Numbered from the stretch's first letter, positions 22,170-34,476 are shown. The stretch is 64,000 nucleotides of DNA from Pochonia chlamydosporia 170 (GCF_001653235.2 NW_019154044.1:372001-436000), one strand, 5' to 3'. Notes: generated by a model from the letters alone, not told the origin. A program made the numbers and translations.

Positions 22170-24292
22170 TCAAGACTGTGCGTCCGGCTTAGCAACCACA
22201 CTCAACCACTCGTCGTTGATGCCACGATAATCCTCCACGCCGTACGACTTCAATGCTTCAGACAGAATTCCACCTTTCCGGCGCGGGTCCAGACCCAGAT
22301 CGTGCTGCAACAGGTCAAGATAGGAAAGGGCGTCGAAAACGAAAGCGGGCGCTTTGTTTCCCAATCAACGGGGTATCGCCACTTCCCAAATCGATTGTGC
22401 AGGACCGTCTCGTACCGGAGCTGGTGCAACGCCGTCGGGTCATCAACAATTGCGGCTGGATCTTGCTTTAAAAGTGTAGAGAAATATGCACTTATCCATA
22501 GACCTTGTACGTGCGCGGTAATTGAGTTGCAAATACTGCTGACCATGCCAGCGAAGACGATGTCGCGATGACGAAGAAACTTCTCCGATGTTGGCACCAT
22601 AAATCGGGATAGCATATAAGATGGGGAGTCATGGTGCGGAAGAGTTCTTTTCTCGGAGTCTGATCCGGTATCGTCTCCGGTCGAGAGAGGGATATACTTC
22701 TCACAGCATGGCGGCTGTGTCTGGAGACGTGGGAAGCGTGACAAAATCTCCCCATCCACCTCCTCAATAGTAGTTTGCAGCCTCTCAATATCCTCTTGTA
22801 TAGGTGGATTGCTGTCTGAGGAAAGAGGAATTCCGAGATGTCTCTCAATTCCTTTTGGGAGAAATTTGATCGGTGGCGTTTGTTTCCAACCTGTGTGTGC
22901 CAGTATCATGTCTGAATCAAAACTACTTCCGTCGGACAAATGTACTTTGCTTGGGCTGAGATGATCAATCTCACCAACATGAATGGTGACGTTGCCGCTC
23001 CTTACTATCTCGAAGAAGTCCGTTTCGTAATTTAGGATGCTAAGGCTGGTTGAGGTGAACATAGCTGGCATCCATGGTTTCAGTTTCGCTGTTTCCGGGT
23101 GAGTGTCGTAGGCGTTGAGGGTTAAAACATCATTTCCGAGCATTTTCCAAAAGCCGTTCGTAACAACTCGACCGATGGAAGTCCCATGCAGAAAGCCACG
23201 GACCCAACCAAATCCATCGGCATTACCCCATATGCATGGACTAAACCAGGTGAGAATACGGGTGGCTGTGGATTGCGCAAGTTAGATTCATTGGCACGCA
23301 TCTAATAAGGGTACGAAAACCTTCAAGTTCCTTCTGGTCGAAAGGGTATTTGATACTCACTTGTTAGCTTCTCCAACCACATCTTAAACGGCGTTACGTG
23401 AGAAGGAGACATCCAACACGGTCCATGACCAGAAGCTGTTCCATTATTAGTAGGGATTAAGCATAGCCGTAGTCTGCGAACACATTTACCTCGAACAATC
23501 CAATGAACCTTGACGCCGGCCTTGGCGTAAGAATAGACAGCATCCCAGGCGAGTTTGGAGGCACCGAATATCGTAGCTGACGTCGCTGTTTCCAGTGTCT
23601 CTCTATTCTGGAGAAATCGTTTACCGTGAAAGATCTTGCCTCCAAAATCCTCTTGGCCATCGAATCGTGGAATATTTGGCTCTGAGGTTAAGCCAGTGGC
23701 AACAATCAGTCGTCGAGCATATACCTTGTATACGGTTTCGTCTGCGTTGGAGACTGATAGAATCCAACCCCCGCTGCCACTTTCCTGATGCTCAGCATCT
23801 AGAACCTTTGAACTCAATCGTATCAACGAGTTGATTGCGAATCTTTCGGCATAGGCCGTCAAATATGCATTGAGAACCTGCCCAGGAATATGTTGTCCTG
23901 TGTCTACCCTAAATTGCTCACGGTCCAAAGGGAAATCAGGAAACTCGTAGGTTCCCACCAGATTGTTGCTCTTCAGGTCCGGGTACAGCCGCTCATTTGC
24001 CCATGTTCCCCCAAGAGAAGCCTGGGAATCGAAGATTACAAGGGAAGCGCCTGGCTGTGTGCAGTGATATTGCTTCGCAGCGGCCAAGCCGTACAGGCCT
24101 AAAACACTGTGGTCAGCGACTTCATCTGTGAACCTCACTAGCAGTGTTTAAATCGGTGTGACAAAAAGCACAGAATCTGCGCTTCTTGGGGAGAAGCAAC
24201 AGAATGAATAAGACGAAAATGCAAAAGCATCACCCCATCACACACTTACCAGCACCAATGACAACACAATCAAATTGCTCTAGCGATTCCAT
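22170..24292 (-). CDS. Flavin-containing monooxygenase with a C-terminal frameshift
   Basis: Predicted FAD/NADPH monooxygenase of the kind found in secondary-metabolite pathways and detoxification. Exons on the minus strand: 24292-24250, 24098-23490, 23435-23361 and from 23265 on (introns 151, 54 and 94-95 nt). The tiny first exon supplies the FAD Rossmann start and the motif GAGLYG spans the junction. Next come LGGTWANERLYPDLKSN, a VATGL motif and the NADPH-site segment FGASKLAWDAVYSYAKAG. Near 22346-22352 the frame breaks: the family-like C-terminus (AFVFDALSYLDLLQHDLG ... DYRGINDEW) continues only one frame over, to a TGA at 22170, whereas the uninterrupted frame ends at 22250 with about 33 unrelated residues (580 aa total). 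One missing base after AAGCGCCC would explain it. It could be a real late truncation, possibly tolerated, or a base-call error. Confidence 0.82.
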
Positions 24293-26090
24293 GATGTGTA
24301 TACCAGAAATCTGGTTGCCGTAGTGGCACAATGTTATTCTCGTTTATGAATGCTGATGTCGGTGATAAGTTACAAAGTTTTGTGAATTTTCGTACAGAAT
24401 GAGGAGTGTGAGACGGAGAATACCGGTGAAGCCATTTGTTTTTATATAAATGTCCTTCATATATTGCAAAGTTAGGTATAGTTAGAGTGCTAAATTATCT
24501 GGTATTGCAAGCCCTACAGCCACTGTCAGAGTTCCGAAAGTGCCGAATCGCTGTCATCGCTGTCAATACGCGGTAAAACAAGCCGTATCCCCTGATTAAC
24601 GGAACATTGAACTTATCCAGCGTCTGTTGCAACTGAGACAGTGTCCCAGTGTATAACACCTGCGGTGCTGTCTGTGGGCTGTGTCTCACATTACGCAGCA
24701 ATCTTCCAAGACATTGGCGAGTCAGGTCCCGTTGCCGACTGCTGCCGATTATAGGGTCTGCTTCGACATCCCGCTCTCCAACAAGTCAACGGATGTAAGT
24801 AAGATAACTAAGACCTTCTCTCTGCATGGGCGGAACGCTTGCTTTTGCGAGATCGAATGACTGAGCGGCCAACTGTCTTTGATGAAACACTTACTTCTAT
24901 TAGGGCGACGGCTTCAAGTCGCCCCTGGTAAAAGAGGCACCAGCAACACAGAGTTGAAAGTAGGCGCCATGAATTAATATTAGGGGAGTCAATTTATCCA
25001 TGTCTTGATTTCTTCATCAACCGATCTTGACAGGTTCCGATAACAGTTGAGTGCTGTGTTGTTAGCTGTCTGAGTGGTCAAAAAGCGGCTGCAAGAAAGG
25101 TCAAGTGTTTACATACATTAACGAAGGTCCGAGCCAAATTTCTTGGCAACTACCAAAAGCCCTATGTTAGTCCAAATCGGTACACACTTTGGACCCCTTA
25201 ATTTACTTGCAGAACTGTTTCACAGGCCGTCCAATGATGGCCACCGAGCATCATCCCGCAATCATGTTTGAGACTCTAATAGACAGTCTTCAACCCTGCG
25301 ACTGAACTACTTGGCCCATTGTACTAGGTATACTTACACTATTTGCCCGAGCGCATTGACAGCCCTGAACGAAGAGATGAATATAATAATACGGGACATA
25401 TATTACAATGTGCGACATGTATACTGAGCTAATGATCCAGATTACCGGTCCGAACTCTTCTGAGCAATCAATCACCGCACACGCATGACGAAGATATTGA
25501 CCTTCAGATATTACATGCCGGAATATCGCACGGTTCGCGCGTGTTAGAACATATTCCTTGTCACGGTTGCAATCGTTCTGGGGTAGCTCCCAGAGTCCAA
25601 ATCAAGACACAATATACATTATATTGCGTAACATTACAAGTCGTAGATGTCAGAAACATGAAAGACAGGCCGACTTAGACTGCGTTGTATTAGGTGGCCC
25701 GGGCACCCGTCGCAACCAAGGTTAATGGCCAAAATATCCCAAGCGCCTACAGTTAAGGGCCGGGGGAAAACTTCAGCTTAATTACCCCAGGATTAAAACC
25801 CACTTGATGATATTACCCCAACATTTGGAGAACAAGGCTCATAGCATGTATCTCGATAGATTGGCGACATGTTAGCCGAAAGGGCAAAGATTGTACAAAG
25901 TAGTCCGGTGCCGATCTGTCCAAGGATGTACGCATGGAGAGTTATGCCTCAGATCTGAAGAAAGTGAGTCACAAACCAGCAACACATAAAGAGGAAGAGA
26001 AGCCACATTTCACCTGGAGCATACCAACTCCCGATATCAACCCCATCGTTTATTGTATCGCTTATCCAAATACTTCCCTGCAGGTCAACT
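24293..26090. other. 1.8-kb gene-free region between divergent genes
   Basis: Contains the promoter of the monooxygenase (TATA-like words near 24441-24450) and that of the Pth11-like gene. I see no gene; frames at 24495-24701 and 25290-25475 are short and unmatched. Confidence 0.5.
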
Positions 26091-27458
26091 ATGACTGTTC
26101 TTTTCCCACGAGATGGGGCTGCTGATGCAGTCGCCGCATTCAACAAGTTTGCAACCGAAGCATGGACGCTGTGTGCACTTGCTCTGTGTGTGACCATTCT
26201 TAGGACGTATGCTAAAGCCACGTCTGTGGGTTGGAAACGTCTCCAAGCTGATGATTATCTAGCTTGGGTGGGAGCTGTCAGTAGTATATTGTTGGGCGAT
26301 CGGTTGTCTGAGGCTGACTCGTAGTACAGATCTGCTTCGGAATTGAGACCGGTCTGGCATACTGTGTAGGAAGTATTGCCCATGGACTCGCGAATAACGG
26401 CATGAGTGATGAGCAGAGGGCCGCGCTGTCTCCCACCGACCCAGAGTACCATCTGAGGTAGAAATCAACTGAGTAAACCGCACTTTACTTGCGATTATAA
26501 GCTGAACGTCTCTCAGAGTGATTGGATCAAAGATTCAAGTTTCCGGGTGGTCAACATATACCCTACTGCTATGGGCACTCAAAGCCTCGCTATTAATGTT
26601 TTATACTCGACTAACGGTATGAGATACTCTGACCCTTACACCTCTCCAAATCGAATCTCTACTAAGCTAAAGCTATAGGATGGCGTTAGCCGTTTCTACC
26701 GGTTGCAAATTCGTATCGGCTTCGGCGTTCTTGCTCTTAGTTTGGTTGTTGTCATGGCCAACCTATTTCTTACATGCCGTCCATTCCATCGGTATTGGCA
26801 AATAAACCCTAATCCAGGCAGTATGTGTTCGCAGCAAGCTTTCGATATCACACTGCTAACCACGGTATCAAATAGATGCTTGCCAGCCAGCTATATCTAG
26901 CCAGATAGTATGGGTCTGTCTCGCTTTCAACGTATTGACAGACTTGTACTTGTTATCTATACCTATTCCAATGCTCTGGTCGTCCGGCCTCAAACTAGGA
27001 AAGAAGATTGGCCTCATAATTCTATTTAGCAGCGGATTGCTTGTGATTATTTCCGCCACCCTCCGCTGTATACTTATTGTTACTGTGAGATTTTGTTTGC
27101 AGAGGCCTCGAAAACCCATTGCTAACACTTCCCATAGGATCCATTGAACGGGGCGGCAAACGCTGGCTCTTGGGCCGTCCGAGAAAGCTTCGTGGCAGTT
27201 ATCACAACGAACCTGCCCCTGATCTTCCCCCTTATAAGAAAATTTCTCCCGAGTGTGTTGGACCCCATTCGCAGTTCGTTGGGCCAATCCCAAAAACCGA
27301 GTAACATCAGGACGGACCCAATACAGACTATTGGCGGCGGACAATATAGCGGCCGTCGTCGCGGATCCCAAACCGATACCTCGGTCACCAAGTCTCTTGG
27401 CGATAGCGACGGAACAGATTGCGAGTCATCACATCAAATATATCGGCATGAGAAGTGA
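26091..27458 (+). CDS. Pth11-like rhodopsin-fold integral membrane protein
   Basis: Predicted plasma-membrane protein with seven membrane segments from the fungal Pth11-like/rhodopsin-domain family, some members of which act as surface-sensing receptors. I splice six exons: 26091-26276, 26330-26457, 26517-26616, 26679-26820, 26876-27084 and 27138-27458. The introns are 53-62 nt, phases fit throughout and the protein is 361 aa. Family signatures in order: ADDYLAWVGA, ETGLAYCVGSIAHGLANNGM, the LKASLLMFYTRLT helix, a helix leading to FLTCRPFHRYW, the NVLTDLYLLSIPIPMLW helix, KIGLIILFSSGLLVIISATLR, and DPLNGAANAGSWAVRESFVAVITTNLP. The cytoplasmic tail is Ser/Thr/Arg-rich. The first donor is GTCAGT rather than GTAAGT-like. 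It is intact, unlike its relative at 10472-11300. Ligand and signalling partner are unknown. Confidence 0.88.
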
Positions 27459-28383
27459 ACTTCTCTCTAGATGTGCTTCTAGTGGGAGAGTCTGCGAGAG
27501 GACATCGAAGATGCAGCCGATCCCTACATACAAGATACCCAGATAATACCGACTACATTGCCGAGCTACAAAACGCATTCTTGTATATATTGAGCGTGGA
27601 GTACGTCAGCGGCACACTTATTGCCTTCTCCCATTTTTCTAATGTTGGCTAGGCTGGAAATTGACAGTACCTTCAAAGCTGAGCTAAATGTTTGTTAAGA
27701 CGACACTTTTACAGCAAACTATGCTGTGCATATTGTTAATAAAGGCGCTATTATTGTAAATTAATAAGTACTAGAAAGTACCATTATACACATTGTATTT
27801 AAATGATATGTTTTAATAAATTTCAAGTATTAGTTATCTCCTTTCTAAAAGTTTACTCAACCTCCCCGGCTAGTTGAGCACACTAGACGAAAAAATGGGG
27901 GCAGATCAACGTGCGAGCGTATCGTGTTTTTCTGAGTCGTCATAACATAACAATATGCACATATGAACCCCTGAACACCATCCTCAAAGCAGGAAGCGTC
28001 CTAGATTGGTGTCACCGACATGACGGGCAATGCGTGAACCTGCTGCTGCGACAAGCATCAGACCCAATGCGACCCTTGTAAGGTTCGCAAAGAACAGTAT
28101 TTACTCTCTGCCTTACTTGCTGCCTACTCAATTCTCGGGTTTTAAGATATGGCAATGCCGTGTCCAGCACGGAGATGCCTAAAGAACTTGTACAGCCGTT
28201 CCCATCTGTCAATGGAATATCACTTGGACTATCGCTCTGTTTCAGCGAAAGGTTCCCTTGTGCTGGTCAAACGGGGTAACAGTCAGTTTCTTTAACACCA
28301 TCTATCAGACAAGTAGAACTCCAGTAGCATTGAAAGGACCATCGAAGTGACGAACCAGCGGATACAAGCCGTAGATCTGAGCA
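27459..28383. other. 0.9-kb intergenic region between convergent genes
   Basis: AT-richer from about 27690 to 27840 (runs like TTAATAAG and ATTTAAAT). I see no gene. Confidence 0.55.
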
Positions 28384-30027
28384 TCAAACCGTGCCATTTG
28401 TCTTACCAATGCTAGTTCTCCCCAGTTCTTGGCTGCCTCCGCCGCCTCTCATCCGATTGTATCCAGAGTTCTCAGCAAACGTCGACGGACTCCATTTAGC
28501 AGCGTCATCATATCCCAGCTCTAGCAATGTCGCTAGCAGAAAGATGCCCAGCGCAAGAGGTGCCGCCACCTCCCAGTACTTCCCAAAGTCACTCGATCCG
28601 GGAGCAAAAGTGCCAGGCATGCTGAAGATCCCAGCAACATAGGCGAGAGGTATGAATAACAAGCCGATGAAACTGAGCGTCCTCCCGCCCTTCGTTGCAC
28701 GCAGGGACCTCTGGGCTTCAATCAAGGCCTGCCTGGTGCCAGACATGCTGGCAAGGCCTGTGATTGAGTTGATCATCACCTCTGTACGAGCCTTGCAGTC
28801 GTTGAAGCGCATGTAAATGTACTGGAAGTCGGCGTCATCATCCCACATTCTGAGAGAGCGCTCAGGACGAGACATTGGGATGCCTAGGTTGAGCAATGCA
28901 GCCTCGGTGTCCTCAATGTATTCACAGCAACGACGATGGAGTCCTTGAAGGTCACTCCATTCTTTCTCAATTTCTGTGAACCGTTCCAGCTCTTTTAAAG
29001 AGTCACGGCGTGATAAAGACCAGTGTCTATTCGATAGTATGGATGCTGTATATGCTACGACTTGCATGTAATGAGAAGCTGCGATCTTCCTCATGAAGTA
29101 TGACGCGGTCTGGGGATCGTCGGCATCGTGCAGGAGGTCGGAGTGATGTTTGAAGTAAAATGCCAAATCATCAAACATTGAGGTCCTTGGCGGCCCTTGC
29201 GTTGGTTTTGTAGACATCGCAGAGTTCTTGATGAAACTTGGATAGCCACCTTGAAAGGGTTCAGTTGAGACAGACTTCATCTCAACGCGGTCTTCAGGCG
29301 CACCGATCCAAACCCGTTCGATGGGTGGATCGCATAATATTATCGCTGTATGATCAGTTGGGTCTTCAGAAATAATCCTCAGATATCATGACGTACCATT
29401 CCATGCATCTCCTGAGCACCTCTGTGACCAAAACGAACATTTGCGACGGGCGATGGCGGTATGCTGATATTTTCCGCTTAGTCTTGTGATGCCAATGTGT
29501 CGTGCAGTTCTAGCGCAATGCATGTAGAAACTAGTAGGTTGTTGACTCAAATGAAGCATCTCGTAGTACTTGATCTGAAAGTTGTCTTCAAGGTCGAGCT
29601 GCGAGGGCAGCCTCACTGTGTCATGGAACCTGTTGTGCTTTGAGGTGTAGACTACGGGCCGCTCATGTCGCATGAAGAAAGATGGCTCGATAGAGAAATG
29701 GGATCGTAATATCTCAACGACCTTTGGTGTCAGCCCTTCAACGACATAAATAGTACGATTCCTGGATGTTGATCTCGGTTCTTTGAGGTGGTCGCTCAGT
29801 GTATCGATAGTGTGAATGTTTGAGCTTTCCCAAGCTCCATACTGCGACAAGCAAAGTACAAGGACTCGTGGATTCTGTATTTCGCTATCGAAAGAGATTA
29901 CTGGATATTGTGTGTCTCTGTGCCTCAGAGTGGGATCCAGAGCCCAGAACTCTGAGGCTCCAGAGGTCCAGTCCTTCAGTTGGGGAGGTTGCTGGGACAT
30001 TATGGAATCTTCTGAATAGATAGCCAT
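28384..30027 (-). CDS. CorA-like membrane protein
   Basis: Two exons, 30027-29397 and 29345-28384 (intron 51 nt, phase consistent), encode 530 aa; a second in-frame Met lies nine codons in. The N-terminal half is soluble. The C-terminal half is helical and ends in two close membrane helices at about 433-452 (TLSFIGLLFIPLAYVAGIF) and 470-488 (WEVAAPLALGIFLLATLLELG), the layout of CorA-type magnesium channels and the CorA-like proteins common in ascomycetes. The CorA signature GMN is replaced: the first helix ends GIFSMPG, which weakens a magnesium-transport call. The tail is Gly/Ser-rich. Many fungal CorA-like proteins have such degenerate motifs and unknown substrates, so I name the fold and not the ion. 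Confidence 0.8.
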
Positions 30028-31637
30028 GTGTCAGAAATTAAGTTTGAGGGAAGGACTTTACGGAAATTGACATTCAAATATCAGTTGGCCGCATACACCC
30101 ACTGCGCACTGTGAGGAATAGGCCTTGCATGGTGGCGCTTTACAATGGTCACCTATGTGACACCAGCTGTATGGTAAGAAATACAAGATTTCGCTGCAAC
30201 GATCTGAAGTTGGATATTCAGGTATTTAAACCGACTGTTTTATACCTTGTTGCTCGACAGGATTAGGTGTGAGACAAATGCCCTCGAATCGCATCCAAAC
30301 ATGTGGTCATATTGGTGAGGGGACATGGCTGCAGCAGCTGAAGCAGCCGTCAAATAGTCTGTTTTTTCCTTCTTTTTCCTGAATGCGGCGTGCTTTTATT
30401 GTCTTTCCAGTGTGCCACTGCAGCTGTGGTCGCTACAAGCAGCTTCTCACACTACAGCAGGACCTCTTTCTACACCTCTGCAACGCCATTCAATGGGCAA
30501 TATCAGCGCCGGAAGCACACAAGAATTTCCTGAAAGTATATCAGTGTCTATTAGTATCTGTAAATGTCATTCATATCCATTTCTGGGAAAGATTTGCTCT
30601 GACATTTGCATCTGCCTTTCGAGCATCAACGCTACCCATCCAACCCGCCCAGGCACAACAGTAGAGCTCTTGAGGCATAAGAAACTAATCTTGCCAATTA
30701 GCCTCTATATGAACAGGGACGTGCGTTCTTAGGAGACAGCTTAAATAGCAGTAGCACCTAGTGCCTGACAACAGATTAGCCCAATCCAATATTGCCACCA
30801 TTTCACCCAGTACTGTCTTGTATGTGTGGATAGGGTCACTCTCAGTCTTCAAGTGTATTCTATGTCCAATGCCAAATTTGCGTCTAATTACTCAACTGCG
30901 GTTATCGAACAAGTAAAGCCAGTCTTACAATGTGTTGCTTTGCGAGAAACTTAGCGTACGCAGCCGCGCAGCCGCGCCAAAGAACCACGAATAGTTCAGG
31001 AACATTGTCATGATTCGCGAATATACACTCACATAGGAAGGGGCCAGCCACTTTAGTCTTCCATGTAAACACATCAACATCAATTAACATTTGTCAATAT
31101 TCGATAGCATAGTCCCTTAATTTTACTAGCCTCCCAGGTGTCCTGACACCCTGTCCGCCCTTCTCCGCCGATCTACTACACCACAGGCTAAACCCTTGAT
31201 CACCCCAGGTAATGTCGACTAGCGGAATTAATTATATCTTCCGCGACTGATGCAACCACAATTTTTGAGGGGAAGTAAGCATGCATGCGGAGAATCTCCA
31301 CCCCCACGGCAGTTCTCCAATAAGTCTGGTTGAACTTGGCTGCAGCTTTGGATTGGGAGCAAAATGCCGACGGCACGGAAGCTTGGAGGCTTCAATTTCG
31401 TAAACCTGATGTAGTTGTTCTCGTCTGTTCTCTTGGCAGCTTCTCCAAATCTCTGCGATATTGGCCCTTGAAGATGCGACGGCGTCCGCTCTTCAACTAA
31501 GCCTCTCCTCTCAGTACTTAAATACAATCAACAACACGGCCATGACTTGACAACTTCCAGCAACAAGTTTTCCCTTGCCAGTTATGGTTGGTCTCTAGTC
31601 TAATAGCAATTTGTTTTACTTGTACTCCCGGATCGCA
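30028..31637. other. 1.6-kb gene-free region, likely bidirectional promoter area
   Basis: Separates the divergent CorA-like gene and the DUF4185-like gene and marks the left edge of the carbohydrate cluster. Frames at 30383-30732 and 31228-31527 have no recognisable content. Confidence 0.5.
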
Positions 31638-33332
31638 ATGACGATCAAGGCTATCCTCGGTGCCCGTTCATGGGGTTGCGTTGCATTGTTCCTCGGACTC
31701 ACTGTAACGCCAACTGCTGCCGTGCCCAAGACAACCGTTGTCAATCCTCCCAGTACATTCTTCTCGACGAGCCTTCTTGCTTACTCTTCGACCCTGAATG
31801 TCGATCAGAGTGACGGAGATCTATGGCCAACAACATGGGCAGACGATGATCAGCTCTACACGGCCAATGGTGACGGTCGTGGGTTCTCCAGCAACCCTGA
31901 CGACTTTGCCGATATCGTCGTGAATCGTATATCTGGACATCCTGACACGGGTATCTCCGGCGTAAGGCTGGCTGCAGGAGCGGCAGTAGGCCCTGTTTGG
32001 ACTCAGGGCACGTATAACCGAAAGCCAACGGGCATCATCGCCGTTGATGGTGATGGCGACGGAAAAGATGAGCTCTACCTCGTTGTGCAGGACCTGAATT
32101 CCGGGCAAAATGGCCTGGCATTCAATGATGTTCCCGCCGCAAGTATTGCCCGATCGACCGACTACGGCGTAACATGGACGGCTACCAAAACTCCCATGTT
32201 TACGAACCACACCTTCACAACCGTCTTCTTCCTCGACTTTGGCAAGAGCAATTCGCGGGCCTCTGTCCTTGGAGCAAATGGAGCCAAGTACGTGTATGCT
32301 TATGGTTTGGATCGCAACTGGCGCGACTCTGTTATTGGATCTGTCGCAGATCCGCAGGACGTCTATCTCTCTCGAGCGCCCATCTCTGCAATTCAAGACA
32401 TCACGAAATGGGAATTCTTCAGCGGCACTGCTTCCAAACCTAAATGGAGCAAGAGCATGGCCGACCGAAAACCCGTCCTCCACGACACGACCCGTGTATA
32501 CCCCGGCGGTCAGACGACGGACGGATTCTCAGTCATCTCGCAGGGCAGTGTGGTGTACAACGCTCCTCTAAACAGATACATATACACCAGTTGGACAGAC
32601 TACACGTTCAACTTTTACGAAGCTCCTCAGCCCTGGGGGCCATTCACACTTTTCGAATGGAAAGACTTTGGCGTGACGCCATGGTTTGGAATGAACACGA
32701 CGAACCCCAAGAACGGGGGCTACGCAACCACCATTCCGTCCAAGTTCATTTCAGCAGACGGCACTCGAATGTGGGTTCAGTCGAACTGGTTCGTTGGCGC
32801 AGCACAAGGCAGCGACTGGAATTATGTCTTTTCGCTACGACAACTTGGTGTGGCCAAGTACAAGCCAAGCACCGCGTCAAACAAAGCTTGCAAGAATAAC
32901 CTGGCCCTCTCTAAAGGAACTGTCCCGATCTGCAAGGCTGCTCATTACGGCAATCTCGACTATCTTAATGATAAATCTAGAGTCAGTGAAGACAGCTGGG
33001 ATGGGTCGCAGAAGGACCTGGACCGATGGGGATACACCTGGCCCGTCAAGTATAACATGAACAGGGTTGTTTACACGACTGGCAATTCGTTCCCGGATGG
33101 GGGCTGGTTCTCAGGGAATCTGAAGGTTCAAGTTCGCCAAAACTTCAAATGGGTGGACGCGACGGGGTTGAAGGCTAGTCCTGCGTATCCGAATAACAAC
33201 TCTGCTGTGCCGAACAAGGTGTTTACTTTTACGTTTGACAAGATTGCTGGTGATGGTGTGCAGATTATTGGGACGCCTGGTGGTTCAGCTACTTTTACTT
33301 CTATTGGCGAGTTGGAGGTTTACTTTAGTTAG
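31638..33332 (+). CDS. Secreted DUF4185/GH183-like propeller protein with discoidin-type C-terminal domain
   Basis: Intronless gene of 564 aa. The ATG at 31638 precedes a signal peptide (about residues 1-28, ending TPTAA). Residues about 38-420 look like a beta-propeller glycosidase-type domain with the opening GDLWPTTWADDDQLYTANGD. Later blocks are GIIAVDGDGDGKDELYL, RSTDYGVTW, NAPLNRYIYTSW and GPFTLFEW. I place it with DUF4185, the family that supplied endo-D-arabinofuranosidases (GH183 as I recall), but this rests on recollection and not a search. About 425-564 resemble an F5/8 type C (discoidin, CBM32-like) sugar-binding domain, ending VQIIGTPGGSATFTSIGELEVY. It is tail-to-tail with the GH43-like gene, the stops 77 bp apart. 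Absence of introns beside multi-intron neighbours, and the bacterial-style architecture, suggest horizontal acquisition. Likely role: extracellular cleavage of a polysaccharide. Confidence 0.78.
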   Translation: MTIKAILGARSWGCVALFLGLTVTPTAAVPKTTVVNPPSTFFSTSLLAYSSTLNVDQSDGDLWPTTWADDDQLYTANGDGRGFSSNPDDFADIVVNRISGHPDTGISGVRLAAGAAVGPVWTQGTYNRKPTGIIAVDGDGDGKDELYLVVQDLNSGQNGLAFNDVPAASIARSTDYGVTWTATKTPMFTNHTFTTVFFLDFGKSNSRASVLGANGAKYVYAYGLDRNWRDSVIGSVADPQDVYLSRAPISAIQDITKWEFFSGTASKPKWSKSMADRKPVLHDTTRVYPGGQTTDGFSVISQGSVVYNAPLNRYIYTSWTDYTFNFYEAPQPWGPFTLFEWKDFGVTPWFGMNTTNPKNGGYATTIPSKFISADGTRMWVQSNWFVGAAQGSDWNYVFSLRQLGVAKYKPSTASNKACKNNLALSKGTVPICKAAHYGNLDYLNDKSRVSEDSWDGSQKDLDRWGYTWPVKYNMNRVVYTTGNSFPDGGWFSGNLKVQVRQNFKWVDATGLKASPAYPNNNSAVPNKVFTFTFDKIAGDGVQIIGTPGGSATFTSIGELEVYFS

Positions 33333-33409
33333 ATAGTGCTAGTTACAATATATTCAGGATTCAGAAGAAAGCAGTCGCCAAGTTAAATTGTGTGTGTATA
33401 TTGTAGAAG

Positions 33410-34476
33410 CTACTGCGTCACAGGGCAACGCTTCATATCCTTCTCAGCAGGCCAAACCAACGGCGCCAAATACAGTCCCCCCTGCGCCCAGCCAGAATGA
33501 GACACAAAATTCTCGCCAGCAAAGCTAATTAATTCCAAGGCATGAGACTTGATGTGGCCAACACGATCCTTGACATCAAAATGGAACGGATCCTTGCTCA
33601 CAAAGACATCCGTGCCGATGTACGCCTCCTGTGATGGCCGTGGCCCAATGAAGAGGTACCAATTATCGCCGTGTTTGTAAACCCACGGGGATTCAGTGAC
33701 GCCGCCGCCCGTACCAGTGGTGGGATCAGTGTAGGCAGTCTTTCGATCACTCCAGTTAAGCAAGTCGTGGCTAGTTCTGTACATGACAGTGTGATGGCCA
33801 CCGGTTGGGTTATCGTTTCCGCAGTAATACAGAACCCACTGGTTTCCGATACGTGTAACGAAGGGATCTCTTGCAGCGACGCCGTCTCGGAACAATGTAC
33901 CCTTGGGGTTTCTCTTCCAGTGAAAGAGATCCTTTGAAGTCGCGAGATTGATCTCGGATGCTGCCCCGTCTGGGCCACCGCCACAGTAGAACATGTAGAA
34001 CGTGTCGTGAACTTTGATGACATACGGTGCCCAGAGATGAGTTTCGCCGTATGATGGGTCGACGGTCAGAGCAAAGGGCTGCTTCGTCCACGGTCCATAT
34101 AGCTGCGGTGCTGTGGCGTGTGCAAAGACGTGTTCGTTTTCGGGATCAGCTGGCTCTTCGTGGGTGATGCCAAACATGTGCCATGTGCCTGTCTTGTCGT
34201 CATGGATGAAGGTGTGGTCGTTGATGTACCACTTTGTGGGTTCTCCGATACTTGGATCGTAGATTTTTACAAAGTCTCCGATATTGGTGACTCCGAAGGG
34301 CGTGGTTCCGTCACTTACACATTCCGATCGAGGTTGGAATAATGCATTGGTAGGCGTTGCATAGGCTGTGGGATTGTTAGCTGATAGTCAGGCTAGACTA
34401 CATGGCCTGACGAACCGAAATTGGGGTCAATACCAGTGACGCCAAGCATGGAAATAATAATGGTGTAAAACTTCAT
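33410..34476 (-). CDS. Secreted GH43-like five-bladed propeller glycosidase
   Basis: Two exons, 34476-34434 and 34365-33410 (intron 68 nt), encode 332 aa. I chose the donor at 34433 because it gives a clean signal peptide (MKFYTIIISMLGVTAYA); a second donor 15 codon-positions later (GTTCGT) keeps frame but spoils it. The chain shows repeating propeller blades of the GH43/GH32 type: NDHTF (Asp64), HLWAPYV, FYMFYCGGG, ARDPFV (Asp181), QWVLYYCGND, VTESPWV (Glu239) and NWYLFIGP. The Asp-Asp-Glu set matches the base, pKa-modulating and acid residues of GH43. These families mostly act on furanosides (arabinose, fructose, galactofuranose) or xylosides. With the DUF4185-like and GH172-like neighbours a furanoside target is the best guess. 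Confidence 0.85.

Noticed and set aside
26277..26329. Intron donor at GTAGTA (26281) for the Pth11-like gene
   Set aside because: It puts the next exon out of frame; the GTCAGT donor at 26277 keeps the family motif continuous.
31821..32483. 220-codon minus-strand frame inside the DUF4185-like gene
   Set aside because: Antisense shadow of a well-supported coding region.
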